DNA from: Pseudarthrobacter sulfonivorans | Lineage (GTDB): Bacteria > Actinomycetota > Actinomycetes > Actinomycetales > Micrococcaceae | Length of the DNA: 48,282 nucleotides | Reading direction: 5' to 3' | Assembly (NCBI RefSeq): GCF_014712225.1 | Contig: NZ_JACXBW010000025.1 | Coordinates: 1 to 48,282 of the forward strand | In this document: in pieces, positions 1-7,857 of the stretch | Layout: every line of letters starts with the position of its first letter | Position numbering within the stretch: position 1 is the stretch's first letter | Program-made: the position numbers and the translations under genes | The notes under the pieces: model-generated | Told to the model about the DNA's origin: nothing | The model's input: the letters and a program-made list of their open reading frames with translations, nothing else | Database searches by the model: none

Positions 1-9
1 CAGAGTCAT
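1..9 (-). CDS. 5' end of a leftward gene (partial, product unknown)
   Basis: Only the first three codons (Met-Thr-Leu) lie inside the window, reading leftward from an ATG whose complement is at 7-9. The call rests on a well-placed Shine-Dalgarno: AAGGAG on the minus strand (complement of 16-21), six bases before the ATG. The gene is divergent from the permease that starts near 629, so the two probably share the 0.6 kb control region. Nothing can be said about its product. Confidence 0.55.
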
Positions 10-413
10 GGTTTTCTCCTTGTTCTTTTCAAAATGAGGGCTCACGGTATAGCGTCCGGCGCGGCTTTCCCGGCTGATGCCGGTGGAATTGCCATTGCGG
101 AATAAATAGCCACAAAAGATCGCGGAATAACAGAACTACTCATCTTTAGTTTTGTCAGAACCGTCAATTCCCTTGTGCATGTGCTGCTGCGCTAAAGATC
201 ATTCCCGACACCGGATGAGGCTAGAGGAGGGATCACTTGCAATCGGCATCCTCAATTTCAGGAGTGTCAGCCGCGCTCTGCTTTGAGCACTGCTGGCGTG
301 ATGTCGATCACCTGCATTCCGTCTGTGGAAGAAAAACTACGTCATGCAACTCACCCGGGGCGAGCCTTTTCGGGATATCTGCGTGGGAAATTCACGGAGG
401 CATTTTCCCACCC

Positions 414-436
414 CAGTTAACATGCTGGAAACATTC
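414..436 (+). promoter_or_regulatory. GlnR-like box, copy 1
   Basis: TTAAC (417-421), six bases, then GAAAC (428-432). This matches the TnAC-n6-GAAAC arrangement known for actinobacterial GlnR nitrogen-regulator sites. A second copy lies exactly 80 bp downstream, with the flanking bases also conserved. The assignment is by pattern only. Confidence 0.45.
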
Positions 437-493
437 GGGAGCGGGCCGGGAAGCACCAGGGGATGGGAAAATCGATCCGGATTTTTCTCACCG

Positions 494-516
494 CAGTTAA
501 CATGTTGGAAACATTC
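494..516 (+). promoter_or_regulatory. GlnR-like box, copy 2
   Basis: TTAAC (497-501), six bases, GAAAC (508-512). It differs from copy 1 by one base across the 23-base core. It sits about 115-130 bp upstream of the probable permease start, a sensible place for an activator or repressor of an amino-acid or amine transporter. Confidence 0.45.
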
Positions 517-628
517 ACAAACGCGACCGCGGCCGTCATCGTGAGCAGGGAATGCTAATGTTTTGCACCTCTGGCCAGTGACTTATGTCACGCGAAATCA
601 ACGACGAGCCTGCACGCCGGAGGGAAAG

Positions 629-2110
629 TTGGTCCCAGTGCCTGCCCGCGGTGATCGCTTCATCACACGCCGCTCTCCAGTGGAGGGTCTGAGGCGGCGG
701 AAGCTTTCCTTCCTGCCGGTGTTCGCGCAGTCAATAGCCAACGTGGCACCCGCGGGTGCGATGACGGTCATTCCGGCCCTGATCTTTCCGGGTCTTGTCT
801 TTGGGTCCGACGGACCGAACCTTGTGCTGACATTCGGTGCAGCCATGGCGGTCATGATCCTGGTTTCTTTATGCCTGAGACCGATGGCAAAGCGCATGGC
901 TGCCGTCAGCGGGCTATACAGCTACACAGCCAAGGGGCTTGGCCAACGGACAGCAATTACCGCCGGCTGGTCGGCCATCTTCGGGTACGGCCTTGTGGCC
1001 ATGGCCAGCCTGTTGGCTGTTGGCACATATGCCATTGAGCTGTTCATCAACCTGGGCATCCGCGTGGCCGATGCAAGGTTTGTCACGGCGCTGGTCATTC
1101 TTGCGGCCGCAGGCGCCGCCTGTTTCCTTATGGTTAGGGGGATCCAGTTATCCGCGTGGGCCACACTGTTGATGGAAACCATTTCAATCGGGATCCTTGC
1201 CGTCCTCATGGTGGTCTACTTCGCCTTCAACGAGCCGAACGTCAATCTCGGGACTGTGTTTGCGTGGAACGGACATTTTGACTCGTTATCGATCGCAATC
1301 GTGGTGGCCGTCAGTGCGTTTGTTGGCTTTGAAAGCCCAACCACGCTCGGAGGCGAGGCGCAGAAACCCTTCGTCAGCGTGCCACGGGCCATCACTTGGA
1401 CCCCCATCCTTGCGGGCGTTCTCTATCTCCTCGCCGCGACCGCCCAGGACGTAGCCCTCAAAGATGCACCGTTGGACATCACAGCCAGCCCCACACCGTT
1501 GTCTGACCTTTTTTCGCAGACTTCCCCGGTGTTCGCCGCACTCCTTGACCTGGGAATCGCTGCATCGTGGTTTGCGTGCGCCATCGCATCCGTGAACGCT
1601 CTGGCCCGGATTTTCTTCTGCATGGGCAGAGAAGGCGTTGCCCCACGGGCAGTCGGCCGGACACATCGCATTTTTCGGACACCCTCGACGGCGATCCTTG
1701 CCGTCATGCCGGTTGTTGCCATCGTTCCCATTGCGATGGTCCTCTCCGGAGCACGACCTGAGCAGGGCCTCGCCAACCTCTTCACACTGGGCGCCTACGG
1801 ATATCTGGGGTCCTATGTCCTAGCCAGTGCTTCCCTGCCCTTTTTCCTGCGCAGGATCGGGGAGAACACGTACGGCAGTTGGATACTTGGAGCAGCAACC
1901 TCCCTGGTCCTCGGAGCAGTGCTCTGGACGGCTGCAACAACATCGATTAGATCGGGCAACCTGCAGACCCTCATCTACGGCGGCGTCCTCGCAACCAGCG
2001 TCGTTTATGCCATGTACCTTCACCGCCGGTTACCCCTGCGCCTGGCGTCAGTGGGCATCTACGACGAGACCCGGGAATCAGACCTGTTTCATGGCGGGCC
2101 GGTCAAATGA
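629..2110 (+). CDS. APC-family amino acid/amine permease
   Basis: Integral membrane transporter of the amino acid-polyamine-organocation superfamily, about 493 residues with roughly 12 hydrophobic segments. The family-typical first segment carries the pattern SIANVAPAGAMTV, followed by a GLYSYTAKGLG stretch as in other APC permeases. The substrate cannot be read from the sequence; amino acid, amine or purine-derived nitrogen compounds are likely. The frame is open back to a TTG at 563, but that codon has no ribosome binding site. GGAGGG at 619-624 precedes TTG 629 (4-base spacing) and GTG 638 (13-base spacing), so I place the start at 629, with 638 as the alternative. The stop overlaps the ATG of the next gene (ATGA), so the IclR regulator is translationally coupled. 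Two GlnR-like boxes upstream suggest nitrogen control. Confidence 0.85.
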   Translation: MVPVPARGDRFITRRSPVEGLRRRKLSFLPVFAQSIANVAPAGAMTVIPALIFPGLVFGSDGPNLVLTFGAAMAVMILVSLCLRPMAKRMAAVSGLYSYTAKGLGQRTAITAGWSAIFGYGLVAMASLLAVGTYAIELFINLGIRVADARFVTALVILAAAGAACFLMVRGIQLSAWATLLMETISIGILAVLMVVYFAFNEPNVNLGTVFAWNGHFDSLSIAIVVAVSAFVGFESPTTLGGEAQKPFVSVPRAITWTPILAGVLYLLAATAQDVALKDAPLDITASPTPLSDLFSQTSPVFAALLDLGIAASWFACAIASVNALARIFFCMGREGVAPRAVGRTHRIFRTPSTAILAVMPVVAIVPIAMVLSGARPEQGLANLFTLGAYGYLGSYVLASASLPFFLRRIGENTYGSWILGAATSLVLGAVLWTAATTSIRSGNLQTLIYGGVLATSVVYAMYLHRRLPLRLASVGIYDETRESDLFHGGPVK

Positions 2111-2850
2111 ACTACAGGCCAAAACACGCCGGTTCCGGCCCAGCGTCAAATTCGCTCAGAATCCTGGAAATCGTGGCACGCTTCGGCACCGGGACAACGG
2201 CGAAAGAGATCACTGATGCCCTGCGCATGCCTCCGGCGACCGCCTACAGGCTCTTGAATGCGCTTGTGGGAGACGAATATCTGGTCCGCACTTCTGATCT
2301 CCGTGGCTTCGCACTCGGACACGCGATTTCAGATCTGGTGGCTGCTGCTGCCCCGCCCACCGTTCCCACCGCGGCCCGCACCGTCATAGAAGAGTTCCGG
2401 CGGGGAAACCGTTTCGCGGTGCACCTCTTCATGTTCAGGGGTGCTTCCCTCAGGATCGCCGATGAAGATCCTGATTATCCGCTCCACTCGGTATTCGAGC
2501 TGCTCCGGTATCCGCACACCTCCGCAGCGGGGAAACTGATGCTCGCTGAACTTGGCGATTCGGTCTTCCCGCTTCCAGGCGGCCAGTTGGTGAAGTTGAC
2601 GGAGCAGACCATTACCGATAGTGGCCGGCTGGACGAGCAACTCGCGGAAATAAGGCTCACAGGCCAGGCCTCGGAAATCAATGAATTTGAATCAGGATCC
2701 GCCAGCCTGGCCCTTCCGGTACGAATGCCCAAAGGGTCAGCCGGCGGGGCACTCTGCCTCACCGGTCCCGCAGAACGGTTCGCCACAATCTCCGAGCACG
2801 CGGATGCGGCCCGGGAACTAACGTCACGGCTATCGCCTCTCCTGTTCTGA
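2107..2850 (+). CDS. IclR-family transcriptional regulator
   Basis: 247 residues with the IclR layout. A winged helix-turn-helix lies at about residues 15-75 (recognition-helix region PPATAYRLLNAL), followed by a GAF-like effector domain containing the usual 'HTSAAGKLMLAEL' type segment. The start ATG overlaps the permease stop by four bases, so the two genes form one transcription unit and the regulator probably responds to the substrate of that permease. It is the first of four IclR genes in this window. It is shorter and more divergent than the pca/pob regulators, and no operator can be assigned to it with confidence. Confidence 0.85.
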   Translation: MNYRPKHAGSGPASNSLRILEIVARFGTGTTAKEITDALRMPPATAYRLLNALVGDEYLVRTSDLRGFALGHAISDLVAAAAPPTVPTAARTVIEEFRRGNRFAVHLFMFRGASLRIADEDPDYPLHSVFELLRYPHTSAAGKLMLAELGDSVFPLPGGQLVKLTEQTITDSGRLDEQLAEIRLTGQASEINEFESGSASLALPVRMPKGSAGGALCLTGPAERFATISEHADAARELTSRLSPLLF

Positions 2851-2964
2851 CTGCCTGATGCCGCCTGGTCCAACCGGGGCATGGGAATGAGGCCTTCCGG
2901 CCGGCTGCCATGGCCGCGGACATTCGGCATAGGATCGATAGCCGGACCCATTGAAAGGACCATC

Positions 2965-3591
2965 TTGGCCAAGCTCTACTTCCGCTTTGGCGCCATGAAC
3001 TCGGGTAAATCGACCGGACTGCTGCAGGCCGCCTTCAATTATGAGGAGCGGGGCCAGCGCGTCCTGCTGGCCAAGCCCGACGTGGACACCAAAGGTGACA
3101 CCGACATCGTGTCCCGGCTGGGGATGACGCGGTCCGTGGACTTCCTGATTTCGCCCGCCACGTCCGTCAGGGAACTCTTCGCCGCCCACGCAGCAGGCGA
3201 TGACCCCGACGCCCTCCTGAAGCACGTGGACCAGAAGCCGGTGGCGTGCCTGCTGGTGGACGAAGCGCAGTTCCTCACGCCGGAGCAGGTTGATGACCTG
3301 TTCCGCATCGCAATCCTGGACAACGTGCCGGTGCTCGCCTACGGCATCAGGACGGATTTCCTGACGCACGCCTTCCCCGGGTCGCGCCGGCTGCTGGAGG
3401 TCGCCCACACGCTGGAGGAGTTGAAGACGATCTGCCGCTGCGGTCGCAAGGCCATCTTCAACACCCGGCGCGCAGGCAACGACGTGGTCTTCGACGGCGA
3501 CCAGGTTGCCATAGATGGCCAGGACGTCTGGTACGAATCCCTGTGCGGTTCCTGCTACCTCGAGGCATCCGGCGGACGCCTGGGGGCCTAA
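2965..3591 (+). CDS. tdk: Thymidine kinase (type II)
   Basis: Phosphorylates thymidine (and deoxyuridine) with ATP in the cytosolic pyrimidine salvage pathway. The 208-residue product shows the P-loop GAMNSGKST at residues 9-17, the DEAQ motif at 99-102 with the catalytic Glu100, the lasso-loop region near 'YGIRTDFLTHAFPGS', and zinc-ribbon cysteines (CRCG and, near the C-terminus, CGSC). The start is a TTG at 2965 preceded by GAAAGGA six bases upstream; the longer frame from 2881 lacks both family similarity and a ribosome site. It is convergent with pobA, and a 7-bp hairpin separates the two. It is not functionally linked to its neighbours. Confidence 0.93.
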   Translation: MAKLYFRFGAMNSGKSTGLLQAAFNYEERGQRVLLAKPDVDTKGDTDIVSRLGMTRSVDFLISPATSVRELFAAHAAGDDPDALLKHVDQKPVACLLVDEAQFLTPEQVDDLFRIAILDNVPVLAYGIRTDFLTHAFPGSRRLLEVAHTLEELKTICRCGRKAIFNTRRAGNDVVFDGDQVAIDGQDVWYESLCGSCYLEASGGRLGA

Positions 3592-3596
3592 CGGGC

Positions 3597-3618
3597 GGCT
3601 CGGGTTTTAGGCCGAGCC
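3597..3618. terminator. Hairpin between convergent tdk and pobA
   Basis: GGCTCGG (3597-3603), an 8-base loop, then CCGAGCC (3612-3618), starting six bases after the tdk stop. There is no T-run, so this is a possible bidirectional hairpin terminator rather than a canonical intrinsic one. Confidence 0.4.
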
Positions 3619-3650
3619 CCGCGTCAGCGCCTAGCCCCGCGTCAGCGCCT
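3615..3650. repeat. 18-bp tandem duplication at the pobA stop
   Basis: The 18-mer AGCCCCGCGTCAGCGCCT occurs twice head to tail (3615-3632 and 3633-3650). The unit contains the complement of the pobA TAG stop, so a second in-frame stop follows 18 bases after the first. Confidence 0.9.
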
Positions 3651-4839
3651 AGCGGGCCCCGGGCCAGCCGGTGTACGCCTCGGCCAGGTAGGCCATGCCG
3701 TGCCTGGAAGAGACTACCGAGTTGAGTTCGCCGAGCTGGCGGGCCCGGGAGAAGTCATCCGCGTCGGCGGGGGTGTGGAGCATGGTGGTCATCCAGTAGG
3801 AGAACTGCTGCGCCTTCCATACCCGCTCGAGGGCGCTGTCGCTGAACGAGTCCAGCAACTGCTTGGAGCCGGACTTGTAGTAGCTGTCCAGGCCCTCAAA
3901 AAGCATCTTGACGTCGTGGATGGCCAGGTTCAGGCCCTTGGCACCGGTGGGGGGAACCGTGTGGGCGGCGTCGCCGGCCAGGAACAGGTTTCCGTAGCGC
4001 ATGGGGGTGTGCACAAAACTGCGGAACGGCAGGACCATCTTGTCGACGACCGGGCCCTCCTTGAGCTCAAAGCCGTTGCCGTTGACCCGGCTGCGGAATT
4101 CAGCCCAGATCCGGTCGTCATCCCACTCGGCCACGTTCTCCTTGGGATCACACTGGAAGTACATCCGCTGCACCGTCTCGGTGCGCTGGCTGATCAGGGC
4201 AAATCCGTTGTCCGAGTTGGCGTAGATCAGCTCATCGGAGCTCCGCGGGGCCTCCGCCAGGATGCCGAACCAAGCGAACGGGTACTCGTGGAAGTACCAC
4301 TTGCGGTGGGCTTCGGGGATCTGGAAGCGGCAGTGGCTGCGTGAACCGTCCGCGCCCACCAGGAACTCGGCCTGGATCTCGTACTCGACTCCTTCCGAGT
4401 CGGTGAACCAGACCTTCGGTTTGCCCTCGAGGTCGTGGACGCTAGTGTCCGTGACGCTGTAACGGATGTCGCCGCCGTCGGCCTCCCTGCGCGCGGCGAG
4501 GTCCAGGAAGACGTCCGTCTGCGGGTAAAGCCAGACGGATTCGCCCACGAGGTCCTTGAAGTCGATGCGGTGGCTTTCACCGTTGAAACGGAGCTCGATG
4601 CCGTCATGCCGGTCGCCGTCGCGCAGGACCCGGTCCGAAACACCGCTGTCCACCAGCAGGTTGACGGTGCCGTGTTCCAGGATTCCGGCGCGGACCGTTT
4701 CGGAGATGTCCTTGTGGCTGCGCACCTCGATGACGGTTGATTCGATGCCGGCCTTGGCCAGCAGGTGGGAGAGCATCAGGCCGGCGGGGCCGGCGCCCAT
4801 GATGGCCACCTGGGTGGTGATGATTTTGCGTTGTGCCAT
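3649..4839 (-). CDS. pobA: 4-hydroxybenzoate 3-monooxygenase
   Basis: FAD-dependent hydroxylase converting 4-hydroxybenzoate to protocatechuate, feeding the pca operon downstream. Its 396 residues match the family length (about 394). The FAD dinucleotide fold GAGPAG is at residues 15-20, and the 'GADGS' and 'LAGDAAHTVPPTGAKGLNLA' motifs are intact. The substrate-pocket segment LIYAN...ALISQRTETVQRMY retains the Tyr, Ser, Arg and Tyr known from the Pseudomonas enzyme. At the positions equivalent to Pseudomonas Tyr38 and Arg42 it has Asp44 and Thr48, a pair I associate with NADH-preferring actinobacterial enzymes. The ATG at 4839 follows GAGGA. An IclR gene lies directly upstream on the same strand, with a perfect palindromic operator between them. 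Confidence 0.96.
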   Translation of the reverse strand: MAQRKIITTQVAIMGAGPAGLMLSHLLAKAGIESTVIEVRSHKDISETVRAGILEHGTVNLLVDSGVSDRVLRDGDRHDGIELRFNGESHRIDFKDLVGESVWLYPQTDVFLDLAARREADGGDIRYSVTDTSVHDLEGKPKVWFTDSEGVEYEIQAEFLVGADGSRSHCRFQIPEAHRKWYFHEYPFAWFGILAEAPRSSDELIYANSDNGFALISQRTETVQRMYFQCDPKENVAEWDDDRIWAEFRSRVNGNGFELKEGPVVDKMVLPFRSFVHTPMRYGNLFLAGDAAHTVPPTGAKGLNLAIHDVKMLFEGLDSYYKSGSKQLLDSFSDSALERVWKAQQFSYWMTTMLHTPADADDFSRARQLGELNSVVSSRHGMAYLAEAYTGWPGAR

Positions 4840-4941
4840 GGCTGGTCCTCGCTTCGTTGCGGGGGCTCTGACTGTCTGCAGAGCCTGGTCGGTTCGTCTG
4901 GCTACCAGTGTGCCGGGCTAAAGGTGACTGGCGTAATAGTG

Positions 4942-4958
4942 ATTCCGTTCAACGGAAT
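4942..4958. promoter_or_regulatory. Palindromic operator upstream of pobA
   Basis: ATTCCGTT-C-AACGGAAT, two perfect 8-base arms around one base, about 103 bp upstream of the pobA ATG and just outside the end of the upstream IclR gene. Size and symmetry fit an IclR-family operator. A closely related sequence at 5724-5738 covers the start of the regulator gene. Confidence 0.65.
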
Positions 4959-4964
4959 TGAAGC

Positions 4965-5729
4965 TCAGATTCCGGCGTCGCTGAGCCCGCGGGCGATGCC
5001 TCGCGCTGCAGTCTGCAGGGCGGGCACCAGGGCCTGCAGCCGCATCTCCCGCAGGGGAACCACGACGCCGAGCGCGGCCACGGCACGCTGCCGTCCGTCC
5101 AGCACCGGGACGGCTATGCCCCAGGTGTCCGGATCCACCACGCCCGCGAGCTGAGCGAACCCTTGATGGGCCGTTTCACTCAGCAGTGCGCGCACCACCT
5201 CCCCTGTCACCCGGCCCTCAGGATCGGAGAATTGGTCAAGGTACGCGGCCTGCACCGGCTTGTCCTGGTAGGCCATGAGGGCGAGCCCGGCCGAGGAAAC
5301 ATGGACGGGCATCCGGCCGGCCACCCTGGCCCTGTTGGCAACGGAACCGCGCCGGGAGAGCCGCTCCACAAAGAGCGCTTCCCAGCCGTCCAGGACCGCC
5401 AGGTTCACGTTCTGGTTCAGCACCTGCTGGATGTCTTCCATGAACGGCATGGCGGCCTGCCGCAGCGCGAGCGTGGGCGAATTGCGGTTGACCAACTCCC
5501 ACAGGCGCAGCCCCAGCCGCACCGCCCCGCCGTCGACCGTTTCCAGCAGTCCATGCTCAGCCAACTGCCGGACCAGCCGGTGCGCGGTGGTCAGGGGCAG
5601 CCCGGCCCGGTCCGCGAGCTCGGACAGCTGAAGGCTGCTGACGCCTTCAGGAAAGGCGGAGATGACCCGGACCACACGGTCCACCACCGAGTCGCCGGAG
5701 AGTGAGTTGGCCACAGCGCTCCCTTCCAT
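4965..5729 (-). CDS. IclR-family regulator, probable pobA regulator
   Basis: DNA-binding regulator of up to 254 residues. The winged helix-turn-helix is at about 15-75 (core 'LADRAGLPLTTAHRLVRQL'), followed by an IclR effector domain ending with 'GIAVPVLDGRQRAVAALGVVVP'. It lies directly upstream of pobA on the same strand, so it is most simply the 4-hydroxybenzoate-responsive regulator of that gene (PobR role). The ATG at 5729 has no ribosome site and lies inside an operator-like sequence. GTG at 5714 (residue 6) is preceded by AAGGGAG and may be the true start. The FUSC gene ends only 20 bp upstream, so FUSC, regulator and pobA may be co-transcribed. Confidence 0.85.
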   Translation of the reverse strand: MEGSAVANSLSGDSVVDRVVRVISAFPEGVSSLQLSELADRAGLPLTTAHRLVRQLAEHGLLETVDGGAVRLGLRLWELVNRNSPTLALRQAAMPFMEDIQQVLNQNVNLAVLDGWEALFVERLSRRGSVANRARVAGRMPVHVSSAGLALMAYQDKPVQAAYLDQFSDPEGRVTGEVVRALLSETAHQGFAQLAGVVDPDTWGIAVPVLDGRQRAVAALGVVVPLREMRLQALVPALQTAARGIARGLSDAGI

Positions 5730-5738
5730 TCAATGGTG
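5724..5738. promoter_or_regulatory. Second pob-type operator-like site
   Basis: TTCCATTCAATGGTG matches 11 of 15 bases of the core of the palindrome at 4943-4957, including the central TTCAA. Its position at the start of the IclR gene suggests autoregulation. Confidence 0.45.
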
Positions 5739-5749
5739 CGACTACCAGA

Positions 5750-6847
5750 TTACACTCGCTGACGCCGCCACAGGGCCGGTGCCAGCACCACGGCAACACC
5801 GACGGCGGCGCCGATCACCGTCTCGATGATGCGGTCGCGCAGCAGGATAGTGGGCGAGGAAGGCACCACCAGCAGCGTGGAGATCAGCGCCAGCGGCGTC
5901 ACGAAGAGCTGCGCGAGGACGTACTGGCGGGCAATGAACAGTTCTGCGCCGAACTGGCAGAGCGCGATGACCAGAACCGTTTGCCAGGGGGTGAGCCCTA
6001 TGAGCAGGATGGCGGCCAGCAAGGCCAGTCCGAGGACGGTGCCGATGATCCTCTGCACGCCGCGGCGGACGCGATGCACGGTGCTGTGGCCAACGAGCGG
6101 AACCACCGCCGCCACCATGGCCCAGTAGGCGTGTCCAAACCCGAGCCGCTGCCCTGCAAGTGTTGCCAGCGAGCCCGCCAGCCCGGCGGCCACGAGATAC
6201 CCCAGGCCCTCCAGCCAGGCGGCGCGGCGTTCGTCGGCGGTCCGCCGAATGCGGGCGGGCGGAACCCAGGGCGTGCGGTGGCTGGGCAGGACCCGGGACG
6301 AGAAACCGATGACCAGGGACAGGATGGTGGTCAGGACGGCCACCAGCATGGCCTGCCACGCGGGCGGCTGATGTGGAACGGAAGCGATGGCGGCAAAAGC
6401 GAAGATGTGGAACAGGGACCCGGCCGGACGCAGGCGCAGCAGGGAGATGGCCACCGAACACGCACCAGCCACCAGGGTTGTGGTCAGGACCAGGAGCCAG
6501 GCGATGGCCATCTGGTCGAGCCCGATCGCAGGGCCAAGTCGCGCAGTCAGCGTGGCCAGGAGGATCACCAAGAGCATCAGAAGTCCCGCGCGGAGCTGCA
6601 GCACGAAACGGGTGCCGTGGGGTTCGCCACGCCCGTAGATTCCGGCGAACGCACCGAAGGACGCGAAGATCGCCAGATCCAGCCGCCCCAGTACGACCAG
6701 CGTGATCAGCGGCACGAAGATTCCCACGGCGCATCGGATGGCCGGGTGGTGGTCTTTGTTGGCCGGGGCAATGCTGAACATTCCGGCAAGGATCTTCACG
6801 TGCGGAAACTGCCTTTCACTCTGTAGACCGCTGGCAAGCAGTGCCAT
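5750..6847 (-). CDS. FUSC-family membrane protein, probable aromatic acid exporter
   Basis: Up to 365 residues with about ten hydrophobic segments arranged as two similar halves (roughly residues 30-180 and 210-355). This is the layout of FUSC/AaeB-type proteins that export aromatic acids and similar anions. The start is uncertain. The ATG at 6847 has no clear ribosome site, while GTG at 6799 (residue 17) lies downstream of GAAAGG at a long spacing. The gene ends 20 bp before the IclR regulator of pobA on the same strand, suggesting it relieves accumulation of 4-hydroxybenzoate or protocatechuate. The substrate is inferred from context only. Confidence 0.75.
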   Translation of the reverse strand: MALLASGLQSERQFPHVKILAGMFSIAPANKDHHPAIRCAVGIFVPLITLVVLGRLDLAIFASFGAFAGIYGRGEPHGTRFVLQLRAGLLMLLVILLATLTARLGPAIGLDQMAIAWLLVLTTTLVAGACSVAISLLRLRPAGSLFHIFAFAAIASVPHQPPAWQAMLVAVLTTILSLVIGFSSRVLPSHRTPWVPPARIRRTADERRAAWLEGLGYLVAAGLAGSLATLAGQRLGFGHAYWAMVAAVVPLVGHSTVHRVRRGVQRIIGTVLGLALLAAILLIGLTPWQTVLVIALCQFGAELFIARQYVLAQLFVTPLALISTLLVVPSSPTILLRDRIIETVIGAAVGVAVVLAPALWRRQRV

Positions 6848-6955
6848 TCTGGAGCGGCAGCACCGGCGTTCCTTTCGATCCTATGCCGCGGACCTTTCGC
6901 ATAACCGGAACGGCAGGGCAACACGGCCGAAACACCGTGCTGTGATCCTTGGGAC

Positions 6956-7795
6956 ATGAAGCCCACCGCAAGTAACCCGGCCGCCTCTGATTTGAGCTGC
7001 GAAGTCTGCGGCCTGATGCCCGAGCCCACCAAGACCCGACTGACCGTGGCCAACGTGGCCGTGATGCTTCCCATTGAACTGCTGGTCCATGCGTTAGTGG
7101 TGGAGACGCACCTGCCGTACGTGGCCAAAGTGCTTGTCCTCACCCTGACGGCCACCGTATTGGTGATTTGGGTGGCTGAACCTTCCGCTGCCCGGGTCCT
7201 CCGCGGCTGGCTGCACGCGCCGGCGCTTCGGCACCGGAAGAAGCTGGGCAGCGCAGCGGCATTATGGCGGGCCCGCACGGTCCTGCAGGACCAGCCGGGT
7301 GCGCTGCAGAAGGTCACCCGGGCGCTGGCCCGCCTGGACACCAACATCCTCAGCATCCACGTCCATCCGGTCGCCGGCGGAGTGCTGGACGAGTTTGTGC
7401 TGTCCGCGCCGGGGGACCTGGGTGAACGTCAACTGCTGGAGGCACTGGACGACGCCGGCGGCTCACGATCCCACGTCTGGCCCACCACCGCCCTGGCCAT
7501 GGCGGACGGCCAGACCAGGGCGCTCAGCCTCGCGGCCAGGGTGGCCGATGCACCGGGCGAACTGCCGCTCGCTGTGGCCGAGCTGTTGCGCGCGAGGATC
7601 CTCACGCCGGCCGAGGCAGCCGTGGAAACGCCCGACGCCGGGACCGTCCTCAAGGTCCCGACCGCCTGGCATGGGCCCATCACCTTTGCCCGTCCCGGCG
7701 AGCCGTTCACCCCAGCCGAATCAGCGCGCGCCCACCGGCTCGCCGAGCTCGCTGAAATCCTGGCCCACCGCCCGGCCCCCGCCTCCCCCATGTAG
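6956..7795 (+). CDS. Membrane-anchored ACT-domain protein
   Basis: 279 residues. Two hydrophobic segments lie at about 30-50 and 57-76, followed by a cytosolic part. An ACT-like ligand-binding fold at about 105-180 begins 'WRARTVLQDQPGALQKVTRALARLDTNILSIHVHP', the typical ACT entry. A second, weaker ACT-like repeat may follow (185-260). ACT domains sense amino acids or small metabolites, but no partner enzyme is encoded nearby, so the role is unknown. An early CEVCG pair of cysteines (about residues 15-18) could bind metal. Its TAG stop touches the long palindromic repeat at 7795-7844. Confidence 0.7.
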   Translation: MKPTASNPAASDLSCEVCGLMPEPTKTRLTVANVAVMLPIELLVHALVVETHLPYVAKVLVLTLTATVLVIWVAEPSAARVLRGWLHAPALRHRKKLGSAAALWRARTVLQDQPGALQKVTRALARLDTNILSIHVHPVAGGVLDEFVLSAPGDLGERQLLEALDDAGGSRSHVWPTTALAMADGQTRALSLAARVADAPGELPLAVAELLRARILTPAEAAVETPDAGTVLKVPTAWHGPITFARPGEPFTPAESARAHRLAELAEILAHRPAPASPM

Positions 7796-7844
7796 GTAGC
7801 AGCAGATGCCGTTTTGAGCCGTCAAAACGGCATCTGCTGCTACC
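7795..7844. repeat. Palindromic intergenic repeat, copy A
   Basis: Two perfectly complementary 23-base arms (7795-7817 and 7822-7844) with loop GCCG. The arms begin GGTAGCAGCAGATGCCG and are followed by CAGTTGGG. It lies between two convergent genes and probably also terminates both. The same arm sequence recurs at 15402-15467 and as a half copy at 39951, so this is a dispersed REP-like family and not a one-off terminator. Confidence 0.85.
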
Positions 7845-7857
7845 CAGTTGGGCAGAG

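Larger units (their letters stand above)
10..628. other. Divergent control region, no gene
   Basis: This gap of about 600 bp is more AT-rich than the surrounding genes. It holds the leftward ribosome binding site at 16-21, a short direct repeat GCGGAATAA at 97-105 and 122-130, and two near-identical blocks around 400-436 and 480-516 described separately as GlnR-like boxes. Short open frames here (237-544) have no ribosome binding site and resemble no protein I recognise, so I treat the stretch as regulatory DNA for two divergent genes. Confidence 0.6.

Noticed and set aside
237..544. Short rightward frames in the first intergenic region
   Set aside because: They span the duplicated GlnR-like boxes, lack ribosome binding sites and resemble no known protein.
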